From Actinomycetota bacterium (GTDB lineage Bacteria > Actinomycetota > Acidimicrobiia > Acidimicrobiales > Iamiaceae), in NCBI GenBank assembly GCA_019639075.1, contig JAHBSO010000003.1, positions 124,001 to 188,000 of the forward strand: a stretch of DNA of 64,000 nucleotides, written 5' to 3'. Positions 52,958 to 61,787 of this stretch are shown here, piece after piece. A program made the translations under genes and the position numbers. The notes beneath the pieces are model-generated. The model made no database searches. It saw nothing but the letters and a program-made list of their open reading frames with translations, and was not told the DNA's origin. Position 1 is the stretch's first letter. Each line of letters begins with the position of its first letter.

Positions 52958-54135
52958 AGGTCGCCCGGCGGGCGCTGGTGCCGCCCTTCGAGGTCATGGA
53001 GGTCCTCGACCGGGTCTCGCGCCTGCGGGCCGAGGGGCGCGACGTGGTGTCGCTGTGCGCCGGCGAGCCCTCGCAGGGCGCGCCGACCGACGTGCACCGA
53101 CTGGCCGAGGCCCAGCACCGGGACCGACGACCACTCACGTACACGCCCGCACTCGGGTTGCCCGAGCTCCGCGAGGCCATCGCCGGCCACTACCGCCGCT
53201 GGTACGGGCTCGACGTGGCGACCGCCGAGGTGGGGGTCACCACCGGGGCCTCGGGGGCGTTCGTCGCCGTGTTCCTCGCCGCGTTCGACCCCGGCGACCG
53301 GGTCGCGGTGGTGCGTCCCGGCTATCCCGCGTACCGCAACCTGCTGGCCAGCCTCGGGTTGTCGGTGGTGGAGCTGCCGGTCGGTCCCGACACCGGGTTC
53401 CAGCCGACCGTCGAGCACCTGGCTCGGGCCCACGCGGAGGCCCCGCTGCACGGGCTGGTGCTGGCGTCGCCGGCCAACCCCACCGGGTCGATGGTGACCC
53501 GCGACGAGCTCGCCGCCCTGGTCTCCTGGTGCGCCGAACACGACGTCCGCCTGGTCAGCGACGAGATCTACCACGGCATCACCTACCCGCCCGGCGGCGA
53601 CCGGGGCACCTGCGCCTGGGAATTCGACCGGCGCACCGTGGTCGTGTCGAGCTTCTCGAAGTACTGGGGCATGACCGGCTGGCGCCTCGGTTGGGCGCTG
53701 CTGCCCGACGACCTCCGGGGGCCGGTCGACTCGTTCGTGGGCAACGCCGCGCTCTGCCCGCCGACGACCGCCCAGCACCCGGCGATCGGCGCGTTCACCG
53801 ACGCGTCGTACGACGAGTGCGACGCCCGGGTCGCCACCTTCGCCGAGACGCGCGCCCTGCTCCTCGACCGGGTCCCCGCGCTCGGCTGGGGCCCGATCGC
53901 CCCGGCCGACGGCGCCTTCTACCTGTACGCGGGCATCGCCGGACGCCTCGGACCCCACGCCGACGCCACGGCCTGGTGCCGCGCCCTCCTCGAGGACGGC
54001 GGCGTGGCCCTGGTGCCGGGGAGCGACTTCGACGGCGTGGACGGCACCACGTTCGTCCGCCTCTCGTTCGCGGCCGGCACCGCCGCCGTCGCCGAAGCGC
54101 TGGATCGGATCGCGGCGTGGACCCCCGCCGACTAG
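52954..54135 (+). CDS. class I/II aminotransferase (aspartate aminotransferase-like)
   Basis: PLP enzyme of 393 residues. It has YTPALGLPELREAIAGHY, SPANPTGSMV, LVSDEIYHGI and the lysine motif SSFSKYWGMTGWRLGW, followed by FVRLSFA with the carboxylate-binding Arg. This is the pattern of fold-type I aspartate/aromatic aminotransferases. GTG 52954 overlaps the WS/DGAT stop (GTGA), so the two are coupled, though a metabolic link between them is not obvious. Its stop codon TAG forms the first half of the TAGAAC box of the next gene. Substrate not assignable. Confidence 0.88.
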   Translation: MKVARRALVPPFEVMEVLDRVSRLRAEGRDVVSLCAGEPSQGAPTDVHRLAEAQHRDRRPLTYTPALGLPELREAIAGHYRRWYGLDVATAEVGVTTGASGAFVAVFLAAFDPGDRVAVVRPGYPAYRNLLASLGLSVVELPVGPDTGFQPTVEHLARAHAEAPLHGLVLASPANPTGSMVTRDELAALVSWCAEHDVRLVSDEIYHGITYPPGGDRGTCAWEFDRRTVVVSSFSKYWGMTGWRLGWALLPDDLRGPVDSFVGNAALCPPTTAQHPAIGAFTDASYDECDARVATFAETRALLLDRVPALGWGPIAPADGAFYLYAGIAGRLGPHADATAWCRALLEDGGVALVPGSDFDGVDGTTFVRLSFAAGTAAVAEALDRIAAWTPAD

Positions 54136-54145
54136 AACACGCTCC

Positions 54146-56479
54146 ATGACGTCCCAGCAGTCCCCGGCCGCCCCCTACGAAGGCTTCGGTGGCCGGATCG
54201 GTCGGACGATGGCGGGCTCGGAGCACTGGTGGCCGTCCCGCTCGACGCCCGGGCCCGACGCCCCCAACGTGGTGATCGTGCTGGTCGACGACCTCGGGTT
54301 CTCCGACCTCGGGTGCTACGGCTCGGAGATCCCGACCCCCAACCTCGACCGCCTGGCCGCTGGTGGGCTCCAGTTCACCAACTTCCACGTCACCCCGATG
54401 TGCTCGCCGACCCGCGCTGCGCTCCTCACCGGCGTCAACCCCCATCGGGCCGGCGCCGGGGCCGTCGCCAACTCCGATCCCGGGTTCCCGGGCTACGCCG
54501 CCGAGCTGGCCGACGACGTGGCCACCGCGGCCGAGCTGTTCCGCGACGCCGGCTACCACACGATGGCGATCGGCAAGTGGCACCTCACCAAGGACGCCGA
54601 CCTGTCCGATGCCGGCCCCCGACACTCGTGGCCGTGCCAGCGGGGCTTCGACCGCTACTACGGCGTGCTCGACGCGTTCACCAACCTCCACCACCCGCAC
54701 CGCCTCGTCGAGGACAACCACACCGTCGAACGGGACCAGTATCCCGACGGCTACTACGTCACCGACGACCTCACCGACCGGGCGATCTCGATGATCCGCC
54801 AGGCGAAGGCGTCGAACCCGTCCCAGCCGTTCCTCTGCTACTTCGCCCACATCGCGGTCCACGCCCCGCTCCAGTGCAAGGAGTCCGACCGGGACCGCCA
54901 CCGAGGCAACTACGACGTCGGGTGGGACGCGATCCGCGAGGCCCGGCACCGCCGCCAGATCGAGCTGGGTGTGCTGCCGCCCGACACCCGGCTCGCCCCC
55001 CGCAACGCCGAGGAGGGCGACGACGTCCCCCCGTGGGACGACCTCGACGCCGAGGACCGGGCCCTCTACGCCGCGTACATGGAGGTGTACGCGGCCATGG
55101 TCGACAGCATCGACCAGTCGGTCGGTCGCCTCTTCGCCGCGCTGGAGGAGCTGGGCGAGGCCGACAACACCGTGTTCCTGTTCCTCTCCGACAACGGCGC
55201 GTCCCGCGAGGGTGAGGCCCAGGGCACCACCGAGTACTTCCGGAGCCTGGTCTCGAAGAACGCCACCGACATCGAGGACCACGCGTTCGACCTCGACCAC
55301 AGGGACCTGGTCGGCGGCCCGCGGACGCTCGTGCACTACCCGCGGGGCTGGGCCCAGGCGTCGAACACCCCGTTCCGGCTCTACAAGATCAACACCCACG
55401 CCGGCGGCCACACCGTGCCGCTCGTGCTGCACTGGCCGAAGGGCCGGGCCGACGGCCGCCTCGGCGACGGCGGGCGCCGCGACCAGTGGTCCCACGTCAC
55501 CGACATCCTGCCGACGCTCTGCGAGCTGGCCGGCGTCGCCCGCCCCTCCGAACGGGCCGGCCGAGTGCTCCAGCCCCTGGAGGGCACCAGCCTCACCCCG
55601 GTGCTCGACTCCCCCGACGCGCCGCACGACCGCGGCCCGCAGTACCTGGAGATGACCGGCCACCGCGGCCTCTACGACGGTCGGTGGGAGATCGTCACCC
55701 GACACCAGGCGATGACCCCCTTCGGCGACCACGAGTGGGAGCTGTACGACCTGGAGAACGACCGCACCGAGCTCACCGACCTGGCCTCGGAGCAGCCCGA
55801 GCGGGTGGCGGAGATGGCGGCGATGTGGGAGGCCGAGGCCCGCCGCAACCAGGTGTACCCCCTCGACGAGGGCAGCCGGCTCCGCTACGTGGTCCGACCG
55901 CCGTACGAGGAGCCGCTGGCCGAGCCGGTGCGGATCGTCGCCGGCACCCACTCGCTGGAGCGGTTCCGGTCGCTCCAGCTGATCCTGTGGCGGTCGTTCA
56001 CCGTCGACGTCGATCTGGCCTTCACCCCCGGCGACCGCGGCTACCTGTTCGCCCACGGCGACCAGGGCGGCGGCTACGGGCTCTACGTCGACCACGGCGA
56101 CGAGCTGGTCTTCGTGCACAACGGCTACGGGAAGGTGTCCGAGCTCCGCTGCGGCGCGGTCCCCCAGAACGTCCACTCGCTGCGGGTCGAGGTCACCGCG
56201 CCGGGCGGCTGGCGGTGGAACGTCGAGGTGTTCGTCGACGACGAGTCGCGGGGCCGCATCGACGACCTGCTCCTCCTGGGGGCGATGGCGCCGTTCGAGG
56301 GCATCGATGTCGGCATCGACCGGCGATCTCCGGTGTCGTGGGCGATCCACGAGGAGCACGGCACCTATCCGTGGACCGGCGACCTCCGGGCCGTGACCTT
56401 CACCCCCGGCGAGCCCGCTCCCGACGCCGGGAGCAACTTCGTCGACCTGCTGCGGGAGATGGGTTCCCGGTTCGAGTGA
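54146..56479 (+). CDS. sulfatase, large type, C-S-P-T-R formylglycine motif
   Basis: Sulfatase of 777 residues. It has VDDLGFSDLGCYG (metal site), formylglycine Cys86 in C-S-P-T-R, GKWHLTKD and FLSDNGASREGE. This is the canonical CxPxR maturation motif, unlike the arylsulfatase at 6202. The C-terminal 170 residues (about 600-777) form a beta-rich extension seen in long actinobacterial arylsulfatases. No signal peptide. ATG 54146 follows TAGAAC by seven bases. It lies in a plus-strand run from WS/DGAT to the LLM oxidoreductase. Substrate unknown. Confidence 0.93.
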   Translation: MTSQQSPAAPYEGFGGRIGRTMAGSEHWWPSRSTPGPDAPNVVIVLVDDLGFSDLGCYGSEIPTPNLDRLAAGGLQFTNFHVTPMCSPTRAALLTGVNPHRAGAGAVANSDPGFPGYAAELADDVATAAELFRDAGYHTMAIGKWHLTKDADLSDAGPRHSWPCQRGFDRYYGVLDAFTNLHHPHRLVEDNHTVERDQYPDGYYVTDDLTDRAISMIRQAKASNPSQPFLCYFAHIAVHAPLQCKESDRDRHRGNYDVGWDAIREARHRRQIELGVLPPDTRLAPRNAEEGDDVPPWDDLDAEDRALYAAYMEVYAAMVDSIDQSVGRLFAALEELGEADNTVFLFLSDNGASREGEAQGTTEYFRSLVSKNATDIEDHAFDLDHRDLVGGPRTLVHYPRGWAQASNTPFRLYKINTHAGGHTVPLVLHWPKGRADGRLGDGGRRDQWSHVTDILPTLCELAGVARPSERAGRVLQPLEGTSLTPVLDSPDAPHDRGPQYLEMTGHRGLYDGRWEIVTRHQAMTPFGDHEWELYDLENDRTELTDLASEQPERVAEMAAMWEAEARRNQVYPLDEGSRLRYVVRPPYEEPLAEPVRIVAGTHSLERFRSLQLILWRSFTVDVDLAFTPGDRGYLFAHGDQGGGYGLYVDHGDELVFVHNGYGKVSELRCGAVPQNVHSLRVEVTAPGGWRWNVEVFVDDESRGRIDDLLLLGAMAPFEGIDVGIDRRSPVSWAIHEEHGTYPWTGDLRAVTFTPGEPAPDAGSNFVDLLREMGSRFE

Positions 56480-56507
56480 CCACCCGGCGCCGGTAACGTT
56501 CCCGGCC

Positions 56508-57230
56508 ATGCCCGCCGCACGGATCGGCCTGCTCCAGGCCGGCTACGTCCACCCCGACGTCGCCCGCGACCACGGCGACTACCCCGAGCTGTTCGCCGAC
56601 CTGCTCCGACTCGGTGGCCTCGACGCCGAGCTCGTCACCTACGACCTCCAGCGCGACGGCGGCCCGACGACGCTCGACGGCCACGACGGGTGGATCATCT
56701 CCGGCTCGGTCAGCTCCGCGTACGAGGACGAGGACTGGATCCGCGACCTCGAGCGCCTGAGCCTGGCGCTGCTCGACCGGGACGAACCCGTCGTCGGCAT
56801 CTGCTTCGGCCACCAGGTGCTCGCCCGGGCCACCGGAGGACAGGTCGAGAAGGCCGCCGCCGGCTGGGGCGTCGGCGTCCACGACTACCACCTCACCGGC
56901 CCCCACCGAGCCTGGACCGGCGGCCTCGAACCCGATCCGGTTCGCATGGTCGCCAGCCACCAGGACCAGGTCGTCGAGCTGCCCGACGGGGCCGAGCCGT
57001 TCCTCACCAGCCCCTTCTGCCCGAACGCGGGCTTCACGCTCGGGTCCGACGCGATGACGATCCAGGCCCACCCCGAGTTCACGCCCGCCGTGTCCGCCGA
57101 GCTCATCGGCATGCGTCGAGCCGTGCTCGGCGACGACCTCGCCGATGCCGCCACCGCCACCCTCCCCCGGGGCACCGACAACCCGGTCGTGGCCCGCTGG
57201 ATCACGACGTTCCTCGGCGCCGACCGGTGA
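56508..57230 (+). CDS. class I glutamine amidotransferase-like protein
   Basis: Protein of 240 residues with the GATase1 fold of the GuaA-related/YfeJ type. The nucleophile is in VGICFGHQVLA and the His-Glu pair in QAHPEF. WIISGSVSSAYEDEDWI lines the substrate channel. It stands without a synthetase domain. Stand-alone members hydrolyse gamma-glutamyl amides, so that reaction is a reasonable guess. ATG 56508 follows TAACGT by eight bases. The beta-lactamase-like gene overlaps its stop (GTGA). Confidence 0.88.
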   Translation: MPAARIGLLQAGYVHPDVARDHGDYPELFADLLRLGGLDAELVTYDLQRDGGPTTLDGHDGWIISGSVSSAYEDEDWIRDLERLSLALLDRDEPVVGICFGHQVLARATGGQVEKAAAGWGVGVHDYHLTGPHRAWTGGLEPDPVRMVASHQDQVVELPDGAEPFLTSPFCPNAGFTLGSDAMTIQAHPEFTPAVSAELIGMRRAVLGDDLADAATATLPRGTDNPVVARWITTFLGADR

Positions 57231-59068
57231 TCGGGAGCCGGGCCGGGCGCGCCGTCACCGCGCTCGTCGCCGTCCTCGTCGCCACGGCGGGCCTCGTCGT
57301 GGCCACGCCGCCGGTCCCCGCGTCGGCCACCACCGCGTGCAGCGACCCGTTCCCCGCGTCCTACGTCACGGGCCTCGCCCGGCGCTTCCCCGGCGTGCGC
57401 ATCACCGCCGCGTTCGCCGACACCACCACGGGCTGCTGGTACCACCTGAACCCCGGGCTGCGGATCACCACCGCGTCGGTGATGAAGGCCCAGGTCCTGG
57501 GGGTCCTGCTGCTCGACGCCCAACGAGCCGGTCGGTCGCTCACCGCGTGGGAGCAGGCCCGGATCGACCGCATGATCCGGTACTCCTCCAACCCCGACAC
57601 CACCGCGCTCTACCAGCACGTCGGCGGGGTCGCGGCCATGGAGGCCAGCGACGCGGCGTTCGGGGCCACCGCCACCACCCACACCGCCACCTACGGGCTC
57701 ACCCGCTCGACCGCGGCGGACCGCGCCCGGGTCGCGCTCCGGCTCCTGCACACCGGCGGCCCGCTGACCGACGCCTCCCGGGACATCGCCTGGGACTACA
57801 TGAGCACCGTCCACCCGATGCAGGAGTGGGGCATCTCGGCCGGGGTGCCCGACGGCTGGTCGGTCGCCCAGAAGAACGGCTTCTACCCCGCCTCGGGGCT
57901 CGGCTGGCGCATCGGCTCCGCCGGCTTCGTCCGTCGCCCGGACGCCGACGAGGGCTACGCCGGAGCCGTCATGGTCGAGGGCGTCGGCAGCGAGGACCTC
58001 GGCATCCGCATCGTCGAGGAGATCTCGCGCCGGGTCGCCGCTCGCCTCACGGTGGGTGCCGGCACCTCCCGACCCTGGGACCGGCGGCGCTGCACCGCCG
58101 TCCGATCGGGCGAGTCCTGGGCATCGGTCGCCGCCCGGCTCGGCATCGCCGGCCAGGGCGGGTCGGTGCAGCTCGTGGCCGGTGGCAACGGGGCGCCCAT
58201 GAGCGGCCAGCTCGGCTGCAACCCGACCGCCGGCGCCGAGACGATCTCGTCCCGGTCGACGATCAACGGCCGCTACCGGCCCGTGGTGGCCGACCTCGAC
58301 GGCAACGGCCACGACGACATCGTCTGGTACGCGCCCGGTGCCGCCGCCGACCGGATCTGGTGGTCCGGCCCCTCGGGCACCACGTCGCGGGCGGCCACGA
58401 TCGGGCTCGACCGGATCCCGGTGGCCGGCGACTTCGACGGCGACGGTGCCGACGACGTGCTCTGGTACGGGCCGGGGACGAGACCCGACGAGATCTGGTA
58501 CGGCGGACCGAGCATCACCGTCGTGCCGGTCACCATCGACATGGCCGGCGTCCAACCCCTGGCCGGGGACCTCGATGGCGACGGTCGCAGCGACCTGGTC
58601 CTGTACCGGGCCGGCACCCCGTCCGACGCCATCTGGTACGGCCGCCCCGAGCGGGGCCGGTTCGACCCGGTGGCGGTCGGCGTGACCGGCGCCTACCAGC
58701 CGATCGTCGGCGACTTCGCCGGCGACGGCGCCGACGACGTGCTCTGGTACGCGCCCGGCACCGGCGCCGAGCGCCTCTGGTCCGGCCACCCGGGCTCGCG
58801 CATCTTCGGACGGAGCGATCCCGGTGCCGTGTCGGGTCGGTACCGACCGTTCGCGGCCGACGTCGACGGCGACGGGGCCGACGAGGTGATCTGGTACGGC
58901 CCCGGATCGACCGCCGACCGGCGCTGGGACGGCGTCGGCGCGTCGCGGGTGTCCACCGCGCTCACCATCACCGGCGAGTACCAGCCCCTGCCCGGCGACA
59001 CCGACGGCGACCGCACCGACGAGGTGGTCTGGTACGGGGCCGGCGGCCGACCCGAGGCAGCCTGGTAG
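57227..59068 (+). CDS. secreted beta-lactamase-like / LysM-like / FG-GAP propeller protein
   Basis: Exported protein of 613 residues. A signal peptide (about 1-34) precedes a class A beta-lactamase-type serine hydrolase domain: S84-V-M-K87 matches SxxK, S120-S-N122 matches SxN, and K-N-G near residue 216 replaces KTG. Residues about 288-330 look like a divergent LysM unit (CTAVRSGESWASVAARLGI). The last 270 residues contain six FG-GAP/VCBS repeats with the calcium motif D-x-D-G-D-G-x-D-D followed by VLWYGPG. The K-N-G change makes classical beta-lactam hydrolysis uncertain. GTG 57227 overlaps the amidotransferase stop. Confidence 0.85.
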   Translation: MIGSRAGRAVTALVAVLVATAGLVVATPPVPASATTACSDPFPASYVTGLARRFPGVRITAAFADTTTGCWYHLNPGLRITTASVMKAQVLGVLLLDAQRAGRSLTAWEQARIDRMIRYSSNPDTTALYQHVGGVAAMEASDAAFGATATTHTATYGLTRSTAADRARVALRLLHTGGPLTDASRDIAWDYMSTVHPMQEWGISAGVPDGWSVAQKNGFYPASGLGWRIGSAGFVRRPDADEGYAGAVMVEGVGSEDLGIRIVEEISRRVAARLTVGAGTSRPWDRRRCTAVRSGESWASVAARLGIAGQGGSVQLVAGGNGAPMSGQLGCNPTAGAETISSRSTINGRYRPVVADLDGNGHDDIVWYAPGAAADRIWWSGPSGTTSRAATIGLDRIPVAGDFDGDGADDVLWYGPGTRPDEIWYGGPSITVVPVTIDMAGVQPLAGDLDGDGRSDLVLYRAGTPSDAIWYGRPERGRFDPVAVGVTGAYQPIVGDFAGDGADDVLWYAPGTGAERLWSGHPGSRIFGRSDPGAVSGRYRPFAADVDGDGADEVIWYGPGSTADRRWDGVGASRVSTALTITGEYQPLPGDTDGDRTDEVVWYGAGGRPEAAW

Positions 59069-59090
59069 TCGGTTCGGTAGCGTCCGGACC

Positions 59091-60068
59091 ATGACCAAGC
59101 TCGGCTACCAGATCCCCAACTTCACCTACCCGGGCGTCGCCGCCGACGAGCTGTTCCCCAACGTCGTGCGCCAGGCCCAGGAGGCCGACACCAGCGGGTT
59201 CGACACCCTGCTGGTGATGGACCACTTCTACCAACTGCCCATGCTCGGCCCGGTCGAGCTCGAGATGATCGAGTGCTACACGTTGCTCTCGGCGCTGGCC
59301 CAGCACACGAGCAACGTCACGCTCTCCGCCCTCGTCACCGGCAACACGTACCGCAACCCGGCGCTGCTCGCGAAGACCGTCACCGCGCTCGACGTCGTGT
59401 CGGGCGGACGGGGCCAGCTCGGCATCGGCGCCGGCTGGTTCCAGGAGGAGCACGACGCCCTCGGCTTCGAGTTCGGCACGTTCACCGACCGCTTCCAGAA
59501 GCTCGAGGAGGCGCTGGAGATCATCGTCCCGATGCTGCGGGGCGAGCGCCCGACCGTCGACGGGAAGTGGTACCAGGTGCGCGACGCGATCAACTCACCG
59601 CTCCCGCTCTCGAAGGTGCCGATCCTCATCGGCGGCAGTGGCGAGAAGAAGACGATGCGCCTGGTGGCCCGCTACGCCGACGACTCCAACATGACGTGCC
59701 CGATCGAGGAGGTCCCCCGCAAGCTCGAGGCGCTCGCCGCCCACTGCGAGCGCGAGGGCCGCGACCGCTCCACGATCACGGTCACCCATCAGCGGGTGGC
59801 GTGCATCGCACCGACCCACGACCAGGCCGTCGCCGAGCTGGACGTGATGCTGGCCGCCCGGGGCATGGACCCGGCGACCATGGGCGAGGAGGATGCCGCG
59901 GTGATCCGCGGCATGGTCGTGCACGGCGACCCCGACGAGGTGGCCGAGGTGTTCGCCGCCGAGCTGGAGACCGGGATCGACGGGTTCACCGTCAACGCCC
60001 CGGCCAACGGCCACATCGAGGGCCGTGTCGCCCTGCTCGGCGAGACGCTGCGCAAGGTGCTCGCCTGA
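59091..60068 (+). CDS. LLM-class F420-dependent oxidoreductase
   Basis: Luciferase-like monooxygenase-fold protein of 325 residues. Signatures are GYQIPNF, GFDTLLVMDHFYQLP, LSALVTGNTYRNPALLAKTVTALDVVSGGRGQLGIGAGW and VPILIGGSGEKKTMRLVARYAD. This matches actinobacterial F420-binding oxidoreductases (TIGR03560-like). F420 is inferred from family; FMN is possible. ATG 59091 follows TAGCGT by seven bases. It ends the plus-strand run that began with WS/DGAT. Substrate unknown. Confidence 0.9.
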   Translation: MTKLGYQIPNFTYPGVAADELFPNVVRQAQEADTSGFDTLLVMDHFYQLPMLGPVELEMIECYTLLSALAQHTSNVTLSALVTGNTYRNPALLAKTVTALDVVSGGRGQLGIGAGWFQEEHDALGFEFGTFTDRFQKLEEALEIIVPMLRGERPTVDGKWYQVRDAINSPLPLSKVPILIGGSGEKKTMRLVARYADDSNMTCPIEEVPRKLEALAAHCEREGRDRSTITVTHQRVACIAPTHDQAVAELDVMLAARGMDPATMGEEDAAVIRGMVVHGDPDEVAEVFAAELETGIDGFTVNAPANGHIEGRVALLGETLRKVLA

Positions 60069-60184
60069 CACCGGGAACCACCGGACACATCTGACCGGAA
60101 AATCCCTTTCGACACCCAGCATCCGTGCCGACGGAGAGGTGAAGGGGCAGGTCCGCGCCCCGACCGAGTCCTCCGGAGCGCGCA

Positions 60185-60928
60185 TTGGGAGAAGGGTCGA
60201 AGGTCCCCAAGGACACCCGTTGGTCGGTGTTCGCCGTCGGGCTGATCACCGTCGCGCTGCTGGGGCTGTTCGCCACCATCGCCGGCCCCGGCAGCTCGCG
60301 CCACGCCGGCGGGACCGACGTCGCCGCCGGTGCACCCGTGACCGCGCCGGAGACACCGGCCACCACGTCGACGCCGGCCGAGACCACGACCACGGCCACC
60401 CCCACCGCCGAGGTGACGACGTCGACCACCGAGGCCCCGACCACCACCGCCGCCCCGCCGACGACGACCACTCCGCCGGCCACCGTCGCACCGACGACGC
60501 CGACCACACCACCGCCGACCACGGCGGCCCCCCGATCGACCCCGACCACCACGCCGACGCCATCGCCCGCCGAGCGCCAGCGCCTGGCCCGCGACGCCGC
60601 GGTGGTGGCCCACACGACCGGGCTCTCGGTCGACGGGTATGCGTCGGCCGACGTCCTCTTCGCCCCGGCCCTCCGCGCCTCGCTGGACGCGATCACCCGG
60701 TCCGCGGCCTACCGGGCCGCCGGGTGCAACCAGTGGGTGACGGAGGTGGTCGACGGCCCCGCCACCGCCACGACGTTCGGGTTCTCGCTGCGGATCGAGC
60801 GCGCCTGCGCGCGGGTGCCGACCTCGGGGGGCCGCCAGCTCCCACTGGTCACCGGCGCCTACACGACCGTCACGGTCGGACCGTCCGCCGGTGGCTCGTG
60901 GTGGGCGGTCGCCCTCACCTCCGAGTGA
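60185..60928 (+). CDS. membrane-anchored protein with Thr/Pro-rich stalk
   Basis: Protein of 247 residues of unknown function. An N-terminal membrane helix (about 14-34, VFAVGLITVALLGLFATIAG) is followed by a stalk of about 90 residues almost wholly Thr, Pro and Ala, likely glycosylated or extended. A compact outer domain of about 115 residues with two Cys (AAGCNQWV, ERACARV) completes it. TTG 60185 is the only suitable start and has CGGAG seven bases upstream. The preceding 115 bases hold no gene, only a slightly AT-richer stretch. No homologous family is recognised. Confidence 0.75.
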   Translation: MGEGSKVPKDTRWSVFAVGLITVALLGLFATIAGPGSSRHAGGTDVAAGAPVTAPETPATTSTPAETTTTATPTAEVTTSTTEAPTTTAAPPTTTTPPATVAPTTPTTPPPTTAAPRSTPTTTPTPSPAERQRLARDAAVVAHTTGLSVDGYASADVLFAPALRASLDAITRSAAYRAAGCNQWVTEVVDGPATATTFGFSLRIERACARVPTSGGRQLPLVTGAYTTVTVGPSAGGSWWAVALTSE

Positions 60929-60953
60929 CGCCGCCCCGGTACGCTCGCCGCCG

Positions 60954-61787
60954 ATGGCGACCGGACCCCACCGCACCTCGACCGTGCTCGTGACCGGCGC
61001 GAGCGGACTCCTCGGCGGTGCGCTCCTCGCCACCGTTCCCGACGACGTCGAGGCGGTGGCCGTGACCCACCGCTCGCCGGTCACCGGTGACGGGCGCACG
61101 GTGGCGGCCGACCTGCGCGACCCCGCGGCCACGCTCGACGCCGTCGCGGCCGTCCGCCCGTCGGTCGTGATCCACGCCGCGTACACCGTCGACGAGGCCT
61201 CGATCGTCGACGCCACCCGCAACGTCGCCGCCGCGGCCGCCGCCGTCGGCGCGACCGTGGTGCTCACCTCCACCGACGCGGTCTTCGCCGGTGACGGCCG
61301 GCCCCGGACCGAGGACGACGTGCCCGACCCGGTCGCCGACTACGGCCGCTGGAAGGCCGCCGCCGAGCAGCTCGTCACCACGCTCGTGCCCGACGCGGCG
61401 GTCGTGCGGCTCCCGCTGCTGACCTCGGTCGATCCCGAGGACCACGTCGCCCGCCAGATCCGCGCCGCGGTCGACGAGGGCCGCACCACGCCGTGGTTCA
61501 CCGACGAGATCCGCCGTCCGGCCATGGTCGCCGAGGTCGCCGAGGCCCTGTGGCGGATCGTCGCCCTACCGCCCGCCGAGCGGGCCGGCCCGTGGCACCT
61601 CGCCGGTCCGGTCCGCATGAGCCGCTACGAGATCGCCGAGCGCCTGCTCCCCCACCTCGGCCTGCCGGACACGGTCATCGAGGGCAACCCGACCCCGCCG
61701 GGCTCCACCCGCCCGAAGGACCTGGAGCTCACCGACGAGCGCGCCCGGGCAGCGATCGCCTGGAACCCCACCCCGATCCTGCGCTGA
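60954..61787 (+). CDS. RmlD-like NAD(P)-dependent sugar nucleotide reductase
   Basis: Short-chain/extended Rossmann protein of 277 residues related to dTDP-4-dehydrorhamnose reductase. VLVTGASGLLGGALLA binds cofactor, LTSTDAVFAGDG is the catalytic strand, and DYGRWKAAAEQL contains the YxxxK pair. The C-terminal part (AGPVRMSRYEIAE, STRPKDLEL) fits RmlD. It would reduce a deoxyhexose nucleotide for envelope glycans, but no other rml gene is adjacent. ATG 60954 follows TACGCT by eight bases. The last 59 bases overlap the convergent CLC gene. Confidence 0.85.
   Translation: MATGPHRTSTVLVTGASGLLGGALLATVPDDVEAVAVTHRSPVTGDGRTVAADLRDPAATLDAVAAVRPSVVIHAAYTVDEASIVDATRNVAAAAAAVGATVVLTSTDAVFAGDGRPRTEDDVPDPVADYGRWKAAAEQLVTTLVPDAAVVRLPLLTSVDPEDHVARQIRAAVDEGRTTPWFTDEIRRPAMVAEVAEALWRIVALPPAERAGPWHLAGPVRMSRYEIAERLLPHLGLPDTVIEGNPTPPGSTRPKDLELTDERARAAIAWNPTPILR

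Noticed and set aside
60069-60184. Possible small gene or RNA between the LLM oxidoreductase and the stalk protein
   Set aside because: No open frame with a start signal and no convincing secondary structure by eye; only a short AT-richer patch.
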